A stretch of DNA of 64,000 bases from Lumbricus rubellus (Eukaryota; Annelida; Clitellata; Crassiclitellata; Lumbricidae), in NCBI GenBank assembly GCA_945859605.1, contig OX243817.1:18025884-18089883 (forward strand), in the 5' to 3' direction. Both the position numbers and the translations under genes were made by a program. Shown piece after piece: positions 37,401-56,093 of the stretch (the stretch's first letter is position 1; the number at the start of each line of letters is the position of its first letter). Below the pieces are notes generated by a model. That model had not been told where the DNA came from. It saw nothing but the letters and a program-made list of their open reading frames with translations, and did not search any database.

Positions 37401-40146
37401 TAATTAATTAGATGTTCGCTGTTTAATCTCTTTGATCGACCACACTTAATAGGGTAATAGGCCTATAATGCGCGTCAAATTCCTCATCAAATCATCCCTA
37501 TACTCCGGCTTCACAGAAAATTTATCTGTCAACGACCAACTGTTACAGTAGGCTACATCACGTTATTGTTTTCAGTTGAATCAGGTCCAGAGAGTGGGAG
37601 GGAATTCCCTCCCTTCCCTCCTCAAGACCTACAGCCTTGAGTAAGGTCGAGTGAAAATCGCACACACTGCGGATACCTCTATAAGCATTACCGCCATTGT
37701 GCTAATAAGTAGGAATAGCCTATACTATGGCCCTTTAGGCTATACGGTAGACAGCCAAATGCTTTCACATTTAAACAAATAATATTTTCAGGTCCAAAAA
37801 GTGGTAGTGACTGTCACGACCACTTTCAAAAGTGGTGGTGACTGGACACCACCGTCACAATAGAAAGTTACGCCTATGCGTGTTCCACACAGTATATTAT
37901 ATAGAATCTGAAATGTTGTGTGAAGAAATGCATTCGAGTTCTCTGTGAATTTGTGTTGCTTGTTTTTAGAGGATCATTGTTGGCAGCTCTACTGTATAGC
38001 CAATGTGAGGTTGATAAAAAAAACTTAATCTTAATCGTTCATCATCTATTTTTAGTTCAACAATCACATCATCCAATCTACTGACTTGGTTGAGGTAAAA
38101 ATAGATGATGAACATTTTACGACAAATCCAATGGTGTCATTGGTTGAGGTAAAAATAGATGATGAACATTTAAGATAAAAAGATTTTTAAAAAGGGGTTT
38201 GGCAGTTTGATTGATGTCTGAAGCAAGACCATCTGCAGGCGGACCATGGAGCAGATATATATTTGTCACTGCTTGTTAAACTAAAAATACATTCAGAGCC
38301 AAAACCAATTTGTGATCTTTCTTGGCTCTTAGTTTGTTTTAAAAATCGGACTGCAGCATGGGAGACTTCTCCACCACCCATGGCCACCAGGAGGGAGAGA
38401 GAGAGAGACAGACAGAGATAGACAGAGACAGACAGAGATAGACAGACAGAGACAGAGATAGACAGACACAGAGAGGCGGCTGGCTATCTTGTGATTGCTG
38501 TCTGAAAGATAATACGTCATTCCAAGGGCTGGTTACAACTTGAAACTTCTGCTCTGTGACTATTTTTAAAATTCTGTAATATCCACCGAGTGGCTACTCC
38601 ACCGCAGGTTGATTTAACTCCAGGTGGATTCCACTCCTTGTTAATTTCACCCCCAGGCGGTGCTCTCCATCCACTCCAAGGGTGTCACCAGAATGCCATG
38701 CTGCAATCTAATTCATCATTTGTCCACACACATGGTGGTGGCTGTGCCTCACTTGGAACCATGTGTTCATAGAAGTTGTTTAAGCGAACGACTTTAAAAC
38801 CATTTGTTGTCACAGTTTGTGCTATTAACTTATTCTAAGCCACTGCTGTGATCTGAAAGCATCTTCTGGGCACATGTCTCGCAAATGCTTATTGTTTATG
38901 ATGTCTCTGTTCTACAGTTCTAAGGAATGCTCCAACTTGGCATGCACACTTTGCATTCCATATGCATTTCCATCAGATTTTTCTCTCGTAATTTGCACAT
39001 CCTTGCCCTTAATTTTCACTCCATGCACAGAAATATTACTGTTATTTTTTTTCTTATTTCTATAAAACAAATTATGAAAAGGTTTTTGTTTCGTGTATGC
39101 TAGAGAGGGGCATATAGTTATCACCAATAACCATGGGCTCAGTGTCGGTAGGTGTTCGATGCCATCTTCACAGTGTCTCTCCAGCTGAACTTATTCGGAG
39201 CCAGATGGCTAAGTCTCTGTAGATCTTTCCCACACCACTCCTCGATGCCATATTATGTCCATATGAGTATAGAAGTGACTACATATACCACAGATCAAAT
39301 CTTAATCCAAGTATCCATTTGTATTCATTGTTTGGTTCCACTTGCATTTGCAAAGCATCCTTATACGCTATATAAATGTTTTATTACATATAAATGTTTT
39401 ATTACATTACAGTCATTTGATTTTATTGACAAAATGTCAATTTAGCTCTAATGTTCATTTCTCACCCCCCCCCAAATGTCTCATTGAATTATACCAATAG
39501 TGACAATGATAATGTTATTAGATACATCACCTGAACCTCGTTCAGTTCTATGAACCATTGGCACTCTTTGAGTCAGCGTATCCTAGAATCAGTCTTCCTC
39601 TGGTCAAAGAAACTAGTGTGGGCAGATGTATACAATGCAGGACGCCATGGCATGATACTTCGATTATGGAATTATTTTTGAAGTCATTACTATCCTAGAC
39701 TATCCTTGAGATAGAGATATCTCTGAAGTCCTTACCGTCCTCGAGATAGATATAGTAAGGACTTCAAATACTTGAGCACTGCATGATTAGTTGCTATATC
39801 TTTCACAAGTTGCTCAAGTAACAGTTTGCATTGTTTCTGTTCATTGTTTCAAAAGGTATTCGACTTCAGAAGGTTTCTCGACGCCAAGTTCTACAAAGAT
39901 GGGAAGCTGCTGCACAACCCACTAATGCCTTTCGGAACGATTTGCCCGGGCAGACGTTACGCTCTGCTCCAACTGAAACTCTACGTGATGACGATCGCCA
40001 CACGCTTCGAGATGTCGCTGGAACGAGGCGAGCACGCCGAGTACGCGTACAAGTATCACGGACACGAGGTTCTACCACCTGTAGGCGACGTGCGCATCGG
40101 CTACAGAGCCCGACCAGAGTTTCCGCTGATCGAACTAGCTGGTTAA
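22486..40146 (+). CDS. Cytochrome P450, CYP7/CYP8-like (sterol/prostanoid clan), complete
   Basis: Microsomal P450. CYP7 and CYP8 relatives hydroxylate sterols or rearrange prostanoids; the substrate here is unknown. Four coding exons: 22486-22574, 28325-29214, 35150-35328, 39856-40146. The junctions are in phase and give 482 aa plus stop, against about 500 in the family. Residues 1-29 are a hydrophobic signal anchor (MLAALTWVVVLLTAASVPIH) followed by basic residues and GEPP. The I helix has LHVNYNT (267-273) in place of AGxxT, as CYP7/8 proteins also deviate there. The K-helix ExxR is E332-R335 (ETCR). The heme ligand is Cys416 in PFGTICPGRR, but family members have three more residues between Phe and Cys. 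Exon 2 is one 890-bp GC-rich block with strong GC third positions, unlike its AT-rich surroundings. The gene probably begins with a non-coding exon near 19.4-19.55 kb. The ATTAAA at 40282 is a candidate poly(A) signal. Confidence 0.9.
24001..24090 (+). mobile_element. Partial copy of the 41158-41350 repeat
   Basis: Shares AGATTTGAAAATAAGTG, CGCCGTCCATGACCGTCCTG and CACTTTAAGCC with the longer copy at 41158-41350. Confidence 0.6.
26720..26890. repeat. AT-rich microsatellite
   Basis: Interrupted TATA arrays. A second such tract lies at 27535-27675. Frames encoding Tyr/Ile runs are not genes. Confidence 0.8.
30815..31153. mobile_element. hAT-type MITE, perfect 8-bp target duplication
   Basis: Left end CAGCGGTTCCCAACC, right end GTGTGGAACCACTG, the classic hAT (Charlie-like) terminus. 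CTCTAAGA lies on both sides (30807-30814 and 31154-31161). The interior has repeated AAAAAGTGGCC words and no ORF. Confidence 0.9.
34340..35012. repeat. 14-bp minisatellite with 88-bp higher-order period
   Basis: About 47 units of CTGTTTATACTCAT with ATGCTCAT, ATGATCAT and TTCATGCTC variants. An insertion CATGAATCTG recurs at 34713, 34801 and 34889, exactly 88 bp apart, so a multi-unit block has duplicated. Not a CRISPR array: there are no unique spacers. Confidence 0.95.
35016..35122 (+). repeat. G/C-rich interspersed repeat abutting P450 exon 3
   Basis: Contains CAACCCCCCAGTC, TTAGAGCCCCATATTAAA, GGCCAACCCCCCAGTTATTT and TTCCACAATTCTCACACTG. It ends about 27 bp before the exon 3 start. Same family as 20262-20396 and 35403-35556. 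Confidence 0.8.
35403..35556 (+). repeat. G/C-rich interspersed repeat downstream of P450 exon 3
   Basis: Full-length relative of 35016-35122: GGGTGAGAATTGCC, AACCCCCCCAGTCATTTTTA, GAGCCCCATGTTAAAG and TTTTTCCACAATTCTTACAC. It begins 74 bp after the exon 3 donor. Confidence 0.8.
35761..35932 (+). mobile_element. LINE-type 3' tail with (GAGT/GAAT)n
   Basis: GCTGAGAGCGCTCCTGAGTA, then a TTGAAGGGC remnant and a long GAAT/GAGT array. The same tail architecture occurs at 4438-4660 and 49925-50015. Confidence 0.6.
36500..36711 (-). mobile_element. tRNA-derived SINE of a second family, split by a hAT element
   Basis: On the minus strand it reads GGTGGTGTAGCG (A box) and GCAGGTTCGAATCTACC (B box), then a body with GGAAGGCAACGGGAAACCACC, a motif common in metazoan tRNA SINEs, and a GAT-type tail (36470-36500). 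Its first bases were interrupted by the hAT insertion at 36708. Confidence 0.75.
36708..37878. mobile_element. hAT-type non-autonomous element, perfect 8-bp target duplication
   Basis: Left end CAAGGGCGTAACTTTCT, right end AGAAAGTTACGCCTATG. CGTGTTCC flanks both sides (36700-36707 and 37879-37886). No transposase frame. Subterminal GTGGTGGTGACT motifs occur near both ends. Confidence 0.9.
38034..38175. repeat. Inverted plus tandem repeat
   Basis: GGTTGAGGTAAAAATAGATG (with ATGAACATTT) occurs at about 38090 and 38141, period 51 bp. The complement TTCATCATCTATTTTTAG lies at about 38038. Likely a decayed fold-back transposon. Confidence 0.7.
38396..38475. repeat. GACA/GATA microsatellite
   Basis: GAGA followed by GACAGACAGAGATA units. 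The minus-strand frame is not a gene. Confidence 0.85.
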
Positions 40147-43100
40147 TTCGTTTGAGCCTCAAACAGATTGGAATGAAGAAGTCCATTGTAACCACCTCCT
40201 GAAACCGATCTATTATGGATCTAGTATTATTGCAGAGGGCCGACTCACTGCTTCGTCACTGACAGGCCCGATGCGATTTGTATTAAAATTGTCTCTGCCA
40301 TGTTCAATTGAGTGTGTGCCTCCCCCCCCCCATCAGCCCCCCCCCCCCATCCTTGTTTCATAATCGCTAGACTGTTTCACTAACTAACCCACACCATGTT
40401 CAAAGCTCTTTCTTGTCACTGAGTTCTGCTGTGTTTTGCTCAAGTGTCTTGTGCCATTTATGAAACCAAAATGTTCTGTGTATTTCTTGTCGTGTATATC
40501 TCCTGTTTCAGGTCAGCCATGAGGCAGACACTTTGTAGATGCTAGCACATAATTATGATTTACGTAGTGTATCTAATGACCCATCATGCATTTGCTTTCC
40601 TGGTGATAAAATCCAGTCATTCAGCAACAAAGAACTACTTAAGTTTTCAAAAGAATTAATTATATGACGTGAATTTCTGTGGCACATAGTTGTGCTTACT
40701 CATTCACAGTTGCTATATCAAATCTAAGTCTACTTTTGGCATCAGAATCTGATGGTCAAGCCAGGGAGGTGATTGCTTGCCAAATCATGATATTGAACTG
40801 AAAATAAGTTTATGTTTTGCCATTTTTTTATAAGAAAGCAGTCATTCCTCTGAGGTAATATTATATGTGAATCAGTTACGAATGAAAAAGTAACGTTTTG
40901 ATGAAAGCGGAAATCATTGAAATGCTGTATGGTAACGTCATGACTTGAAAATTTTGCAGCAGATTTGAGCTGGTATTTTATTTGAAATTGCAACCTAGAG
41001 TAATATACGCAAACACTTGTAATGCTGTGTTAAGTCCAGGCATTACAAAGTTCGAACTTTACAAAGCATTTCAAACTTTGAATAAATTTTCAGTACTGAG
41101 AAGGCATTATTATTGCAGAATCACTGTAAAAATTCTGATCTTAGAAATTCCCTCACTCCCAGTGCTGTATTCAGTGCTAAAAGTGTAAAAAAATAAGTGC
41201 CTAGACGCTCCTTACCTTTCCAAAAGAAGTGCCAGGACGCCCCTTACATTTTCAGATGTGCTGGCCAAATAAGTGGCAGGACGGCATAGAGATTTGAAAA
41301 TAAGTGCCAGGACGCCATCCATGACCGTCCTGCCACACTTTAAGCCCTGGCTGTATTATTGTGCAAGGTGATTAATTAATTAGCAGATTTTTGGTGTTCC
41401 CATTTGTCTAGCCCACCTGAGCAGATTATCTTAAACCTTTTTTGGAAACTGTTCTATATCTTCATTTCTTTGGTCATCTGCAGAGGATCAAATGGATGTT
41501 GTTTACTGTGCCTTGTCATCAAAACAATTGGACTGCGGATATTAACGCACTACATGATTGTGAACTGAAGATTCGGAGTTGTATGAATGGATGTGAGCAA
41601 AGTGGGCATTTTGCAGTGTGCACCTCTTCGGTTTCAGCTCTTAACGTGTGCATGTGTGAAATTGGTGCAATTGCGCTTTTGCAGTTAATTTTGACATCGT
41701 CTGCATATGTGGCATTTATTTGTGTGTGGTTGTTAATTGTGTTGGGTTTGAATGTTTGCTTTTCGACGACTGTGCAGTTTAGCAATGGTTTGTTACCAGC
41801 AATTTAGTTTGATGCACCAAACATTGCACCATGAGATCATGAAGAGAAACACATGAGAGCAACATGAAAGACAATTAAAAAGAAAATGCATCAGAGATTA
41901 ACAACATTGATGTGAATACAATTCTACTTTACCACAAGAACAATTAAACGTTCTGAGTTAAGTGTTTTGTTATTTAAACGATTATTTTGTTACAGCTTAA
42001 CAAGTTTTCAGATTTTTTTATTTAAATGTTTCAAGACTAGTTTAATCAACAACTTAGTTAATCGATTGAACTGGTGATTATGCTTATGATTGGTGATTTG
42101 ATTGAAGTTAACTGCCATCAACTGCTTAGATAGGGGCAGGTCTTTTTATATGCCTTTGTTTTATGGACAGTTCTGTGAGTTTATTGCATATTTTAGTCCA
42201 GTTAAATTAGGTGCTAAATCATGCAAGTTTGTCAGAGAGGCAGTCATCACCTTTGAGCGGATTGTGAAAGTAGCTCTATGTAAATATTGACACATGTATA
42301 CATACATATAAGCATACATTATAGACATACATTACATACACATCGTGTTGCTCAAGGTTGTCTGCAGAGCAGAGTACTTTGCAAGATCTTTATAATCACA
42401 TGACAAATTTATTATAACAATTTCAGATCTAGTTTTGTGTAATTTTCTATGAAAACAACGTATTGGAGCTTTGACAGAATCAGTGTAGAAATTAAACACG
42501 CTGGATATTTGTGTATCGTCTTTTAAAACTCGGATCATCATTGTCTTGCATCTTTTAAGACAAGCTAATTCAAGTTATCTACTGTAACTGCTTGCATGAG
42601 ACTTTCAATAATGTTAAGAGTTTCACTTGATCTGTGTGCACTACAAAATAATAATGCTGGCCCGTTAAGGCTTCGATTTCTTAATGCACACTCGTTCTTT
42701 CTTTGAAATGCATGCAGACAATCATCGGTTAGTCATTTTAAGTAATTTTTGAAGTATCAAGTCCATGCATATATTTGATGTTTTTGTTAAATGTTAGTTT
42801 AATTTTGTTTCTTACAATTGCTAGACTGATATTTATGCTGTGCTTTGATACGGAAGGAGGCAAATTCACAAGTTATGTTTAAATTGTGCCACAGAAGGAT
42901 AAAAATTGTGGTCTCCAGCAATGTCACGAGACACCGTTGTTCTAAAGGGCAGTACGGACCACCATCTTGTTTTGTAAACGAGTTGTGAGCAGAAATGATT
43001 CGGGAGGCATAAAGGTTATTTTAAGAAGTGCAGATGGGCTACCACCTTCAGCTAAAGTATCGCGCTAATCAATTATAAATTTGTCACAGATTGTTTGTTA

Positions 43101-43175
43101 AGCATGAACGTCTAAAGTACAGTGTATCACAAATTTATTTTCTTAACAGACCGGTCGTGTAGCTGTTATCGGCAT
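40147..43175. other. P450 3' flank / intergenic DNA
   Basis: Possible 3' UTR (ATTAAA at 40282-40287, poly-C runs 40322-40350) and an interspersed repeat at 41158-41350. The 121-aa frame at 41442-41807 has no recognisable domain and I do not call it. Confidence 0.4.
41158..41350 (+). mobile_element. Interspersed repeat, longest copy of the family
   Basis: Two AAGTGCC(A/T)(A/G)GACGC arms, AGTGGCAGGACGGCATAGAG, CCATCCATGACCGTCCTGCC and CACTTTAAGCCCTGGCTGTA. It matches the minus-strand copy at 5928-6094 and the fragment at 24001-24090. Confidence 0.65.
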
Positions 43176-43237
43176 TTAACCCTTTAATGCCGGAGGGTAT
43201 AGGATTTCCCATACATTTTACTGCATCAAAGGGTTAA
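43176..43237. mobile_element. TTAA micro-MITE, family A (diverged copy)
   Basis: TTAACCCTTTAATGCCGG at the left and AAAGGGTTAA at the right. The first half is identical to the copy at 59530-59600 and the second half is shortened. 62 bp including both TTAA. Confidence 0.75.
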
Positions 43238-43489
43238 ACAATCTTGTTACATTTTGCTATTATCTTTGATCTAAACCAAAAGCATTTGCTGCCAATTTTC
43301 AGTAATGTTCCGTGGTACATGGTTGATCAGCAGCCTGTCCACACTGCATCTTGCATGCTGCTTGATGGTTGATTTAAACGGAACATGATCCGAGTCTTTT
43401 ACACCTATAGCGGCTGTAAGTTATTTCTGAATGCATTTTGTATTATAACTTGCATAGTTTATAAGATATGTTTGAAGACTTTTTGACAA

Positions 43490-43860
43490 CTTAGGGTAAA
43501 GCTTTTGTAAGACTGTTAACAACACCTTAGGGTAAAGTTTTTGTAAGACTGTTAACAACACCTTAGGGTAAAGTTTTTGTAAGACTGTTAACAACACCTT
43601 AGGGTAAAGTTTTTGAACACTTGTAGGGTAAATTTGTAAAGCTCAATATGGCTGCTTTTGTATGACACCATAGGGTAAATTGTTTGTAAAACACATCTGG
43701 GTTGTTTGCGCAGCAATTATAGGGTAAACTGTGCGTGTCGTGACACTATAGGGTAAAATGTGTGTCGTGATAGGGTACAACATTTATAAAACGGACTCAT
43801 TTGGGTAGCATTTCTTAAACAAGTACAATGTTTGTAGACTAAAATAGGGTACAGTGTTTT
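43490..43860. repeat. 36-bp tandem repeat decaying into AGGGTAAA motifs
   Basis: Four copies of a unit starting CTTAGGGTAAAGTTTTTGTA begin at 43490, 43526, 43562 and 43598, period exactly 36. They are followed to 43860 by irregularly spaced TAGGGTAAA words. Single TTAGGG words do not make it telomeric. Confidence 0.85.
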
Positions 43861-44513
43861 TCAGATTTTCATGTTTAATTCTGATTGCATATGCGAATTC
43901 AATAAAAGCTAGAAAATATTCTGGAAGTGTGATTGATTACTGCAAGCGATTGAAAAGAAGTGATCTTGTACTATTTCACACAAATCTCATCAATCAAAGC
44001 AACGCCTATGATTAACGCAAACAAATGAGTTGATGAATAATTGTCTGTCATAGGCAATGGCATACTACGTCCTCTCTAACCCAACACAGCAATGGTCACT
44101 GCCAGATCAAATAGAAATTTGGTCTAGTACCACCTCCAATGCAGCACTTACAAGCAAGACTATTTCCTTCCATCATCGACACTTGAAGCGATACAAAAAC
44201 ATGGACTAAAGCAAGTTATTTCTTGATAAACAAAATATTGGTTTTTTTACTAATCCCTGGTGAAATCGAAAAAATATGAAGCGTACTAATCGAACCGAAT
44301 TTCACCTTAATTTGCAAAGCGTACAGCATTCACTAGTGCAGTATTTATAGCACATGATTGATTCATCGTCTGAACTATTAAAACGTTTCAAATTCACTTA
44401 AATAATGCTACAGTGAATCATACAATTCTGAAATCAAAGCATGCAGAAAATAGGAGTTCAAAATTTAAATTTGTTCATCACAATACTGCACTAAGTTGAA
44501 TACATCTATACCT

Positions 44514-44514
44514 A

Positions 44515-44571
<57 letters not shown>
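44514..44571. repeat. (AT)n microsatellite
   Basis: About 25 AT dinucleotides in intergenic DNA between the P450 and Rap1. Confidence 0.95.
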
Positions 44572-44573
<2 letters not shown>

Positions 44574-45174
44574 GACCCTGTCAAGCTCGTGTGCCTTTCA
44601 GTAATAAATTAAGCCTACTTTGCAAATTAATTGCCCAGGGTTTGATAGTTTTGCAGAAGAAGAAATCTTTAACCGAATCCAATCTTAGAAACATCCCTCA
44701 AGCAACGATTTTAGTCGACGACACCGACGACGACACTGATGAGATTAGGTTTGGCATAAGTGAGCGATCTACTTAAAAAATACGGCCAAGACACCAAAGT
44801 CAACGCAACGAATTGAGGAGAAAGTGGAGTTTTGTATATGAAGTAAAAGTCTTGACAAGGACATCTACATATGCTCCTCCTGACTATCGCACAATGATCA
44901 TCCAACAGAATTTGCTCAGCACCAGTTCCTAAAAAACAGAAAACATTAATCAAAAAATAAAATTCATCATAGAAACAGTAACCAATTGATTAGAAATGAC
45001 AACATTTCTGTACAGTAGAACAAACAACTGTTGCTGCATTGATTTTAAAAAAACTTTAAACTAGCCAATAGAAATTAAACAGATGCCAATTAGTCATTCA
45101 CATAGCAGATAGTTCGAGCCCTTGTTCTGGCTGCTTTTGGGGTCACTTTCCTGTTGGCAGCTAAATAAATGTGT

Positions 45175-46389
45175 CCGTGCCCGAGATTTCCCGGCCAAAG
45201 TCGGAAATATTGAAACCTAGCAAATCGAGCGGAAAGGTCGTGAAGGGGTAAATCGGTCAAAAAAAGTTTTTTGGGATAATATTAATCATTTATATTTCAA
45301 CTAATAAATTCCAAAGTTTCATGACAAACAGAACAGCATAAATATTTTAATTTTAATTTTTTGTGCGTCGGATGTCGTAATTACATCCCTGTTTCGGCCG
45401 AGTCAAGCGGGCGTTTGTTTAAAATTTGCCGACGATCTTGTTGTGAGAGCTGAATAATTAATTATTCATGTCCTGAACTACTTTTTCCTGCTGAATCGAT
45501 CCGTGCCCTTAGCAAGTGCGTATGAATACAGCCTAATTTGCTGTGAATTATAATGTGAGTTGGTCGTTATAAGCCGCGACTTTGGCCGGGTGTACCTTAT
45601 GGCTAATTCTCATCAGTGGGCGTTGCATTAATGGCAGTGGATTTAGTTTTGCAATGTGCAGAATTCTTTTCTCAACCCATCTGTGCACAAAATAAATAGT
45701 TTAAATGCATTAATAATTAACAATAAATAAATTTAGGAGAGCACTGTCATTGACTGATACTATGACCCTTAGCGCCATCTGACGAATATGAAATTACTAT
45801 GATAGCATGGCCGAAAGCTAGTAAACAAACTTAATCGCGGGCTGTTTAAAATGATCTTACAGCTTCTAACTAGAATAGAAATTGACAGGACCATAATCCT
45901 ACATTTTATAAATGTCTACTTGAGCAAAAGTGATGTGCAAAATGACGATTCAAGTGAATAATCTAAATGTCGAGAACAACTGCCTCGCGTAGGCTACACC
46001 CTGTTCTCAACGAAATGCACGCTACTGTACGTAGACTCTTATTTAAATCTGTGCCATTCCTTCAATTCAATTTTCCAAGAAAAACCGTTGACACTATTAA
46101 AAAGAGAAGAAAATTTTAAGTTTAGAACATATTACTAAATTCTGATGAAAATTCTATTGACTTTTGTGTGGTTCATGTAACGAAGGAAATTTTCAACTGG
46201 CGATTTCTCGCTAAAACGATTTCTCAAAATGCTGAGATTCTAAATCTTTACAAATTCATAACTATTTCATTTCAAATGATGCAAATATACGGTTTTCACC
46301 AAATTGATCAACTATATCTGTATTATTTAAAACAAATTTAAACTCTATTTATGAAATTTCCGACTTTAGGAGGGTTTTCTCGGGCACGG
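45175..46389. mobile_element. 1.2-kb element with CCGTGCCCGAGA termini
   Basis: Left CCGTGCCCGAGATTTCCCGG, then AAAGTCGGAAAT. Right ATTTCCGACTTTAGG, then TCTCGGGCACGG. These are imperfect inverted termini of about 33 bp. No target duplication or transposase is evident. It ends 225 bp beyond the Rap1 stop. Confidence 0.65.
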
Positions 46390-46582
46390 TCACAAATGTT
46401 AGAAATAAAATGGTTAACTTATTTACAAACATTGAACGCTGGTTCCCCAACTTCTGACAACTTTAGTACAACCACCTATTATAGATAATGTCCAATTTCA
46501 GATCAATGGCAAAAAAACCACAAAACCACAATAACCAAAAACAATTCTGCCATCTCTAAAAGACCTATTTAAGATATGATAA

Positions 46583-46588
46583 TTTATT
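46583..46588 (-). terminator. Candidate Rap1 poly(A) signal
   Basis: TTTATT on the plus strand (AATAAA on the minus strand), 26 nt past the Rap1 stop. Close to the stop, so a more distal signal may be used. Confidence 0.3.
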
Positions 46589-46613
46589 CAACGTTAGACA
46601 TGAAGAACTGACC

Positions 46614-53810
<7,197 letters not shown>

Positions 53811-54419
53811 CGGCTGTTATCCACAACAAAGCTGTCCTATAAAAGAAGAAAAAACACCATTGAAAATAAAACAACTTTAGATCCAATTCTCATACAAACA
53901 AGATAAATAACACAGAGTTCTTTAACAGACAATGTTATTTAAAAATAAATGAGATAAAATCTTAACTTTTTACATTTCTGTTAACATTCATAATTTTATG
54001 ATTGTCAACATTCTTCCTGAACTCACACAGCATACATTGCCAGTTAAGTGTCAGAAGCAACCGGAGTGATAAGAGCATGATTTTGGCTCCTCCCACTTGA
54101 AATTAGGGCGAATTGCTGAGCCATGTAAATTCCACCAGAGAAGTATAGCATTGCCTCATCATCAGTAACCAAACGAAACACCTACACACAATTTTCAAGA
54201 ACCCATCCCAAATTCCTCATCAGCAGTAGCAGCAACATTGCTCATTTTGTTTTGGGTTGAAGAATTAAATGACATGGATGCACTGAACATTAAACTGTGA
54301 CAGAAGTTCTTGTGTTACTATAAGTGTATAAATGTTACACAGTCTCAATTTATAATTTCTTTCTTCCTGTTATAGTTGTCCTAACAGTATGTGTAATTGT
54401 TTATATATATAAAAATAAA

Positions 54420-54463
54420 ATTATATACATTATATTATATAATTTTATTTATATATATATATA

Positions 54464-54512
<49 letters not shown>
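54420..54512. repeat. (AT)n microsatellite
   Basis: AT dinucleotide array in the Rap1 5' intron. Confidence 0.9.
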
Positions 54513-54515
<3 letters not shown>

Positions 54516-55335
54516 ATATGCATGTGGCAGCTTGTGGCTGCAATGAGTGTGTGGTACTGTGTGCATGTGACAGCAATAATATTAGCTGTATAATTTTGCA
54601 TACACTTTGAATTGAATTAAGGGTGTCAAAGAGCATGCGTGGCCATGGCCAAATTATATTTTTCTGGTCTGCAAAGTTTTGCCTAAAGACTACTGTGATG
54701 TACATGACTGATAATGAAGATCAAAAGTTAGACGCTTCATAAGTTTAATTTGACTGCTTGAATGCTAAAAATGCATCTGTGAGGTTTAGAACTTTGTACA
54801 AACAATTTCTACGGGTAGGCTCACGAGACTCTATCCTAGACCCCCATCCCCATCTTCACTTTGCACAGGCTTCTTCGGCAGCCTGGCCTGCCACTTGCTA
54901 GAAAGTATGCAACCGGCCCATCATTCAAAAAGGTTTGACAACCTGATTTAAATGTTCAACAAACATGTATCTCTAGAACATCAAGACAATGAAGTGCACA
55001 CATGCACACACTCAGCTGTCTGGCCACTGCTCAGACAACAAATCTTAATTGACAATGACAACTACCGGTAATCATAAACAATATGCTGGAAATGTCTGCA
55101 GAAATGTTTGAATGTTCAGGCAGAACCACATCTATGTGCAAACATCACACATCGGTAATGTTGCACGAAAGCAAAGAAAGTCAACTCATGCAGTTGCCAT
55201 ACATGTTTCACATGATGCGCTGTGCTGAACTGTGTTCAGTGTGCATGTAATAATAACAACAAATGTTATTCGTTTATCAATTTAAACTGACAAGTATGCA
55301 ATACTACGATCGTGTGATTATAACAGATGATGACA

Positions 55336-55406
55336 AGTACCCTTTAATGCCGGAGGGTATAGGATTTCCCACACCATTTACTACCATCTCGGCATTAAAG
55401 GGTTAA
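55336..55406. mobile_element. TTAA micro-MITE, family A
   Basis: 71 bp. The interior is nearly identical to 59530-59600. The right TTAA is intact and the left has decayed to AGTA. Confidence 0.85.
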
Positions 55407-55494
55407 CAGTTGTCAAAGCTAACTGAATGGCAGAATGCAATCTGCGAATCTGCTTCTTTCTAGTCATCTCTAAGGAGTTGAAGGCTAAGTAAAT

Positions 55495-55640
55495 AATCAT
55501 GAGCCAGTGGGTATCGAACCCATATCCTTACGATCATCGTGCCTGTGTGTTACCATTCAAACATCTCTCTCTACCCCACATATCTTGAAGAGGCTCTATA
55601 TAAATTCTCAGAATGAATGAATGAATGAATGAATGCAGTT
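55495..55640. mobile_element. tRNA-like fragment plus LINE tail
   Basis: The minus strand reads GGATATGGGTTCGATACCC (B-box-like). The plus strand then shows TTGAAGAGGCTCTATATAAA and (TGAA)n, the tail used by LINE fragments here. The opposite orientation suggests two insertions. Confidence 0.5.
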
Positions 55641-56093
55641 TACATTGGCAAAGTTGACAGAAATGATCTGAGTAAATTGCAGGATAAAGTTCAATAAGGG
55701 AAAAGTGTGTCAACTGTGCACCACAGGTCAAACTTGCACAAGTAGAGATTCAGACTAGGGATGACAATTTGCCATGGCAAAAAGTATTTTTGCCTAGAAA
55801 GTGGAAAAACTTAAAATAAAGAGCACACACTGGCAAAACATGGACACAGCAATTATTGGGAATATGACAAATTCTTTTAAAAAATTACATATGATTAATA
55901 AGCAATGCAAGTTAACACTTAAGTAGGGAAAAATGCTAATTATGTTCTCAGGTCTCAGGAACTTCTGACAGCGATCAAAGTAAATCGTAATCATAGCTGT
56001 TCAAACTTCTAAAAGACCAGTGCTCGAAAGTATAGCACAGGGCACAATCTTATTCAAGAGTGCTGTCAAAGTGTCAGACAATAGCTAGGAATC

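Larger units (their letters stand above)
35329..39855 (+). other. P450 intron 3 (4.5 kb)
   Basis: Donor GTAAGT, acceptor TTTCAAAAG. Contains a LINE-type tail with GAGT repeats, a SINE, a 1.17-kb hAT element, an inverted/tandem repeat and a GACA microsatellite. A hairpin GAAGTCCTTAC / GTAAGGACTTC (39725-39765) lies 90 bp before exon 4. Confidence 0.65.

Noticed and set aside
41442..41807. 121-codon hydrophobic frame
   Set aside because: No recognisable family, starts in AT-rich DNA and has no splice partners; compatible with chance.
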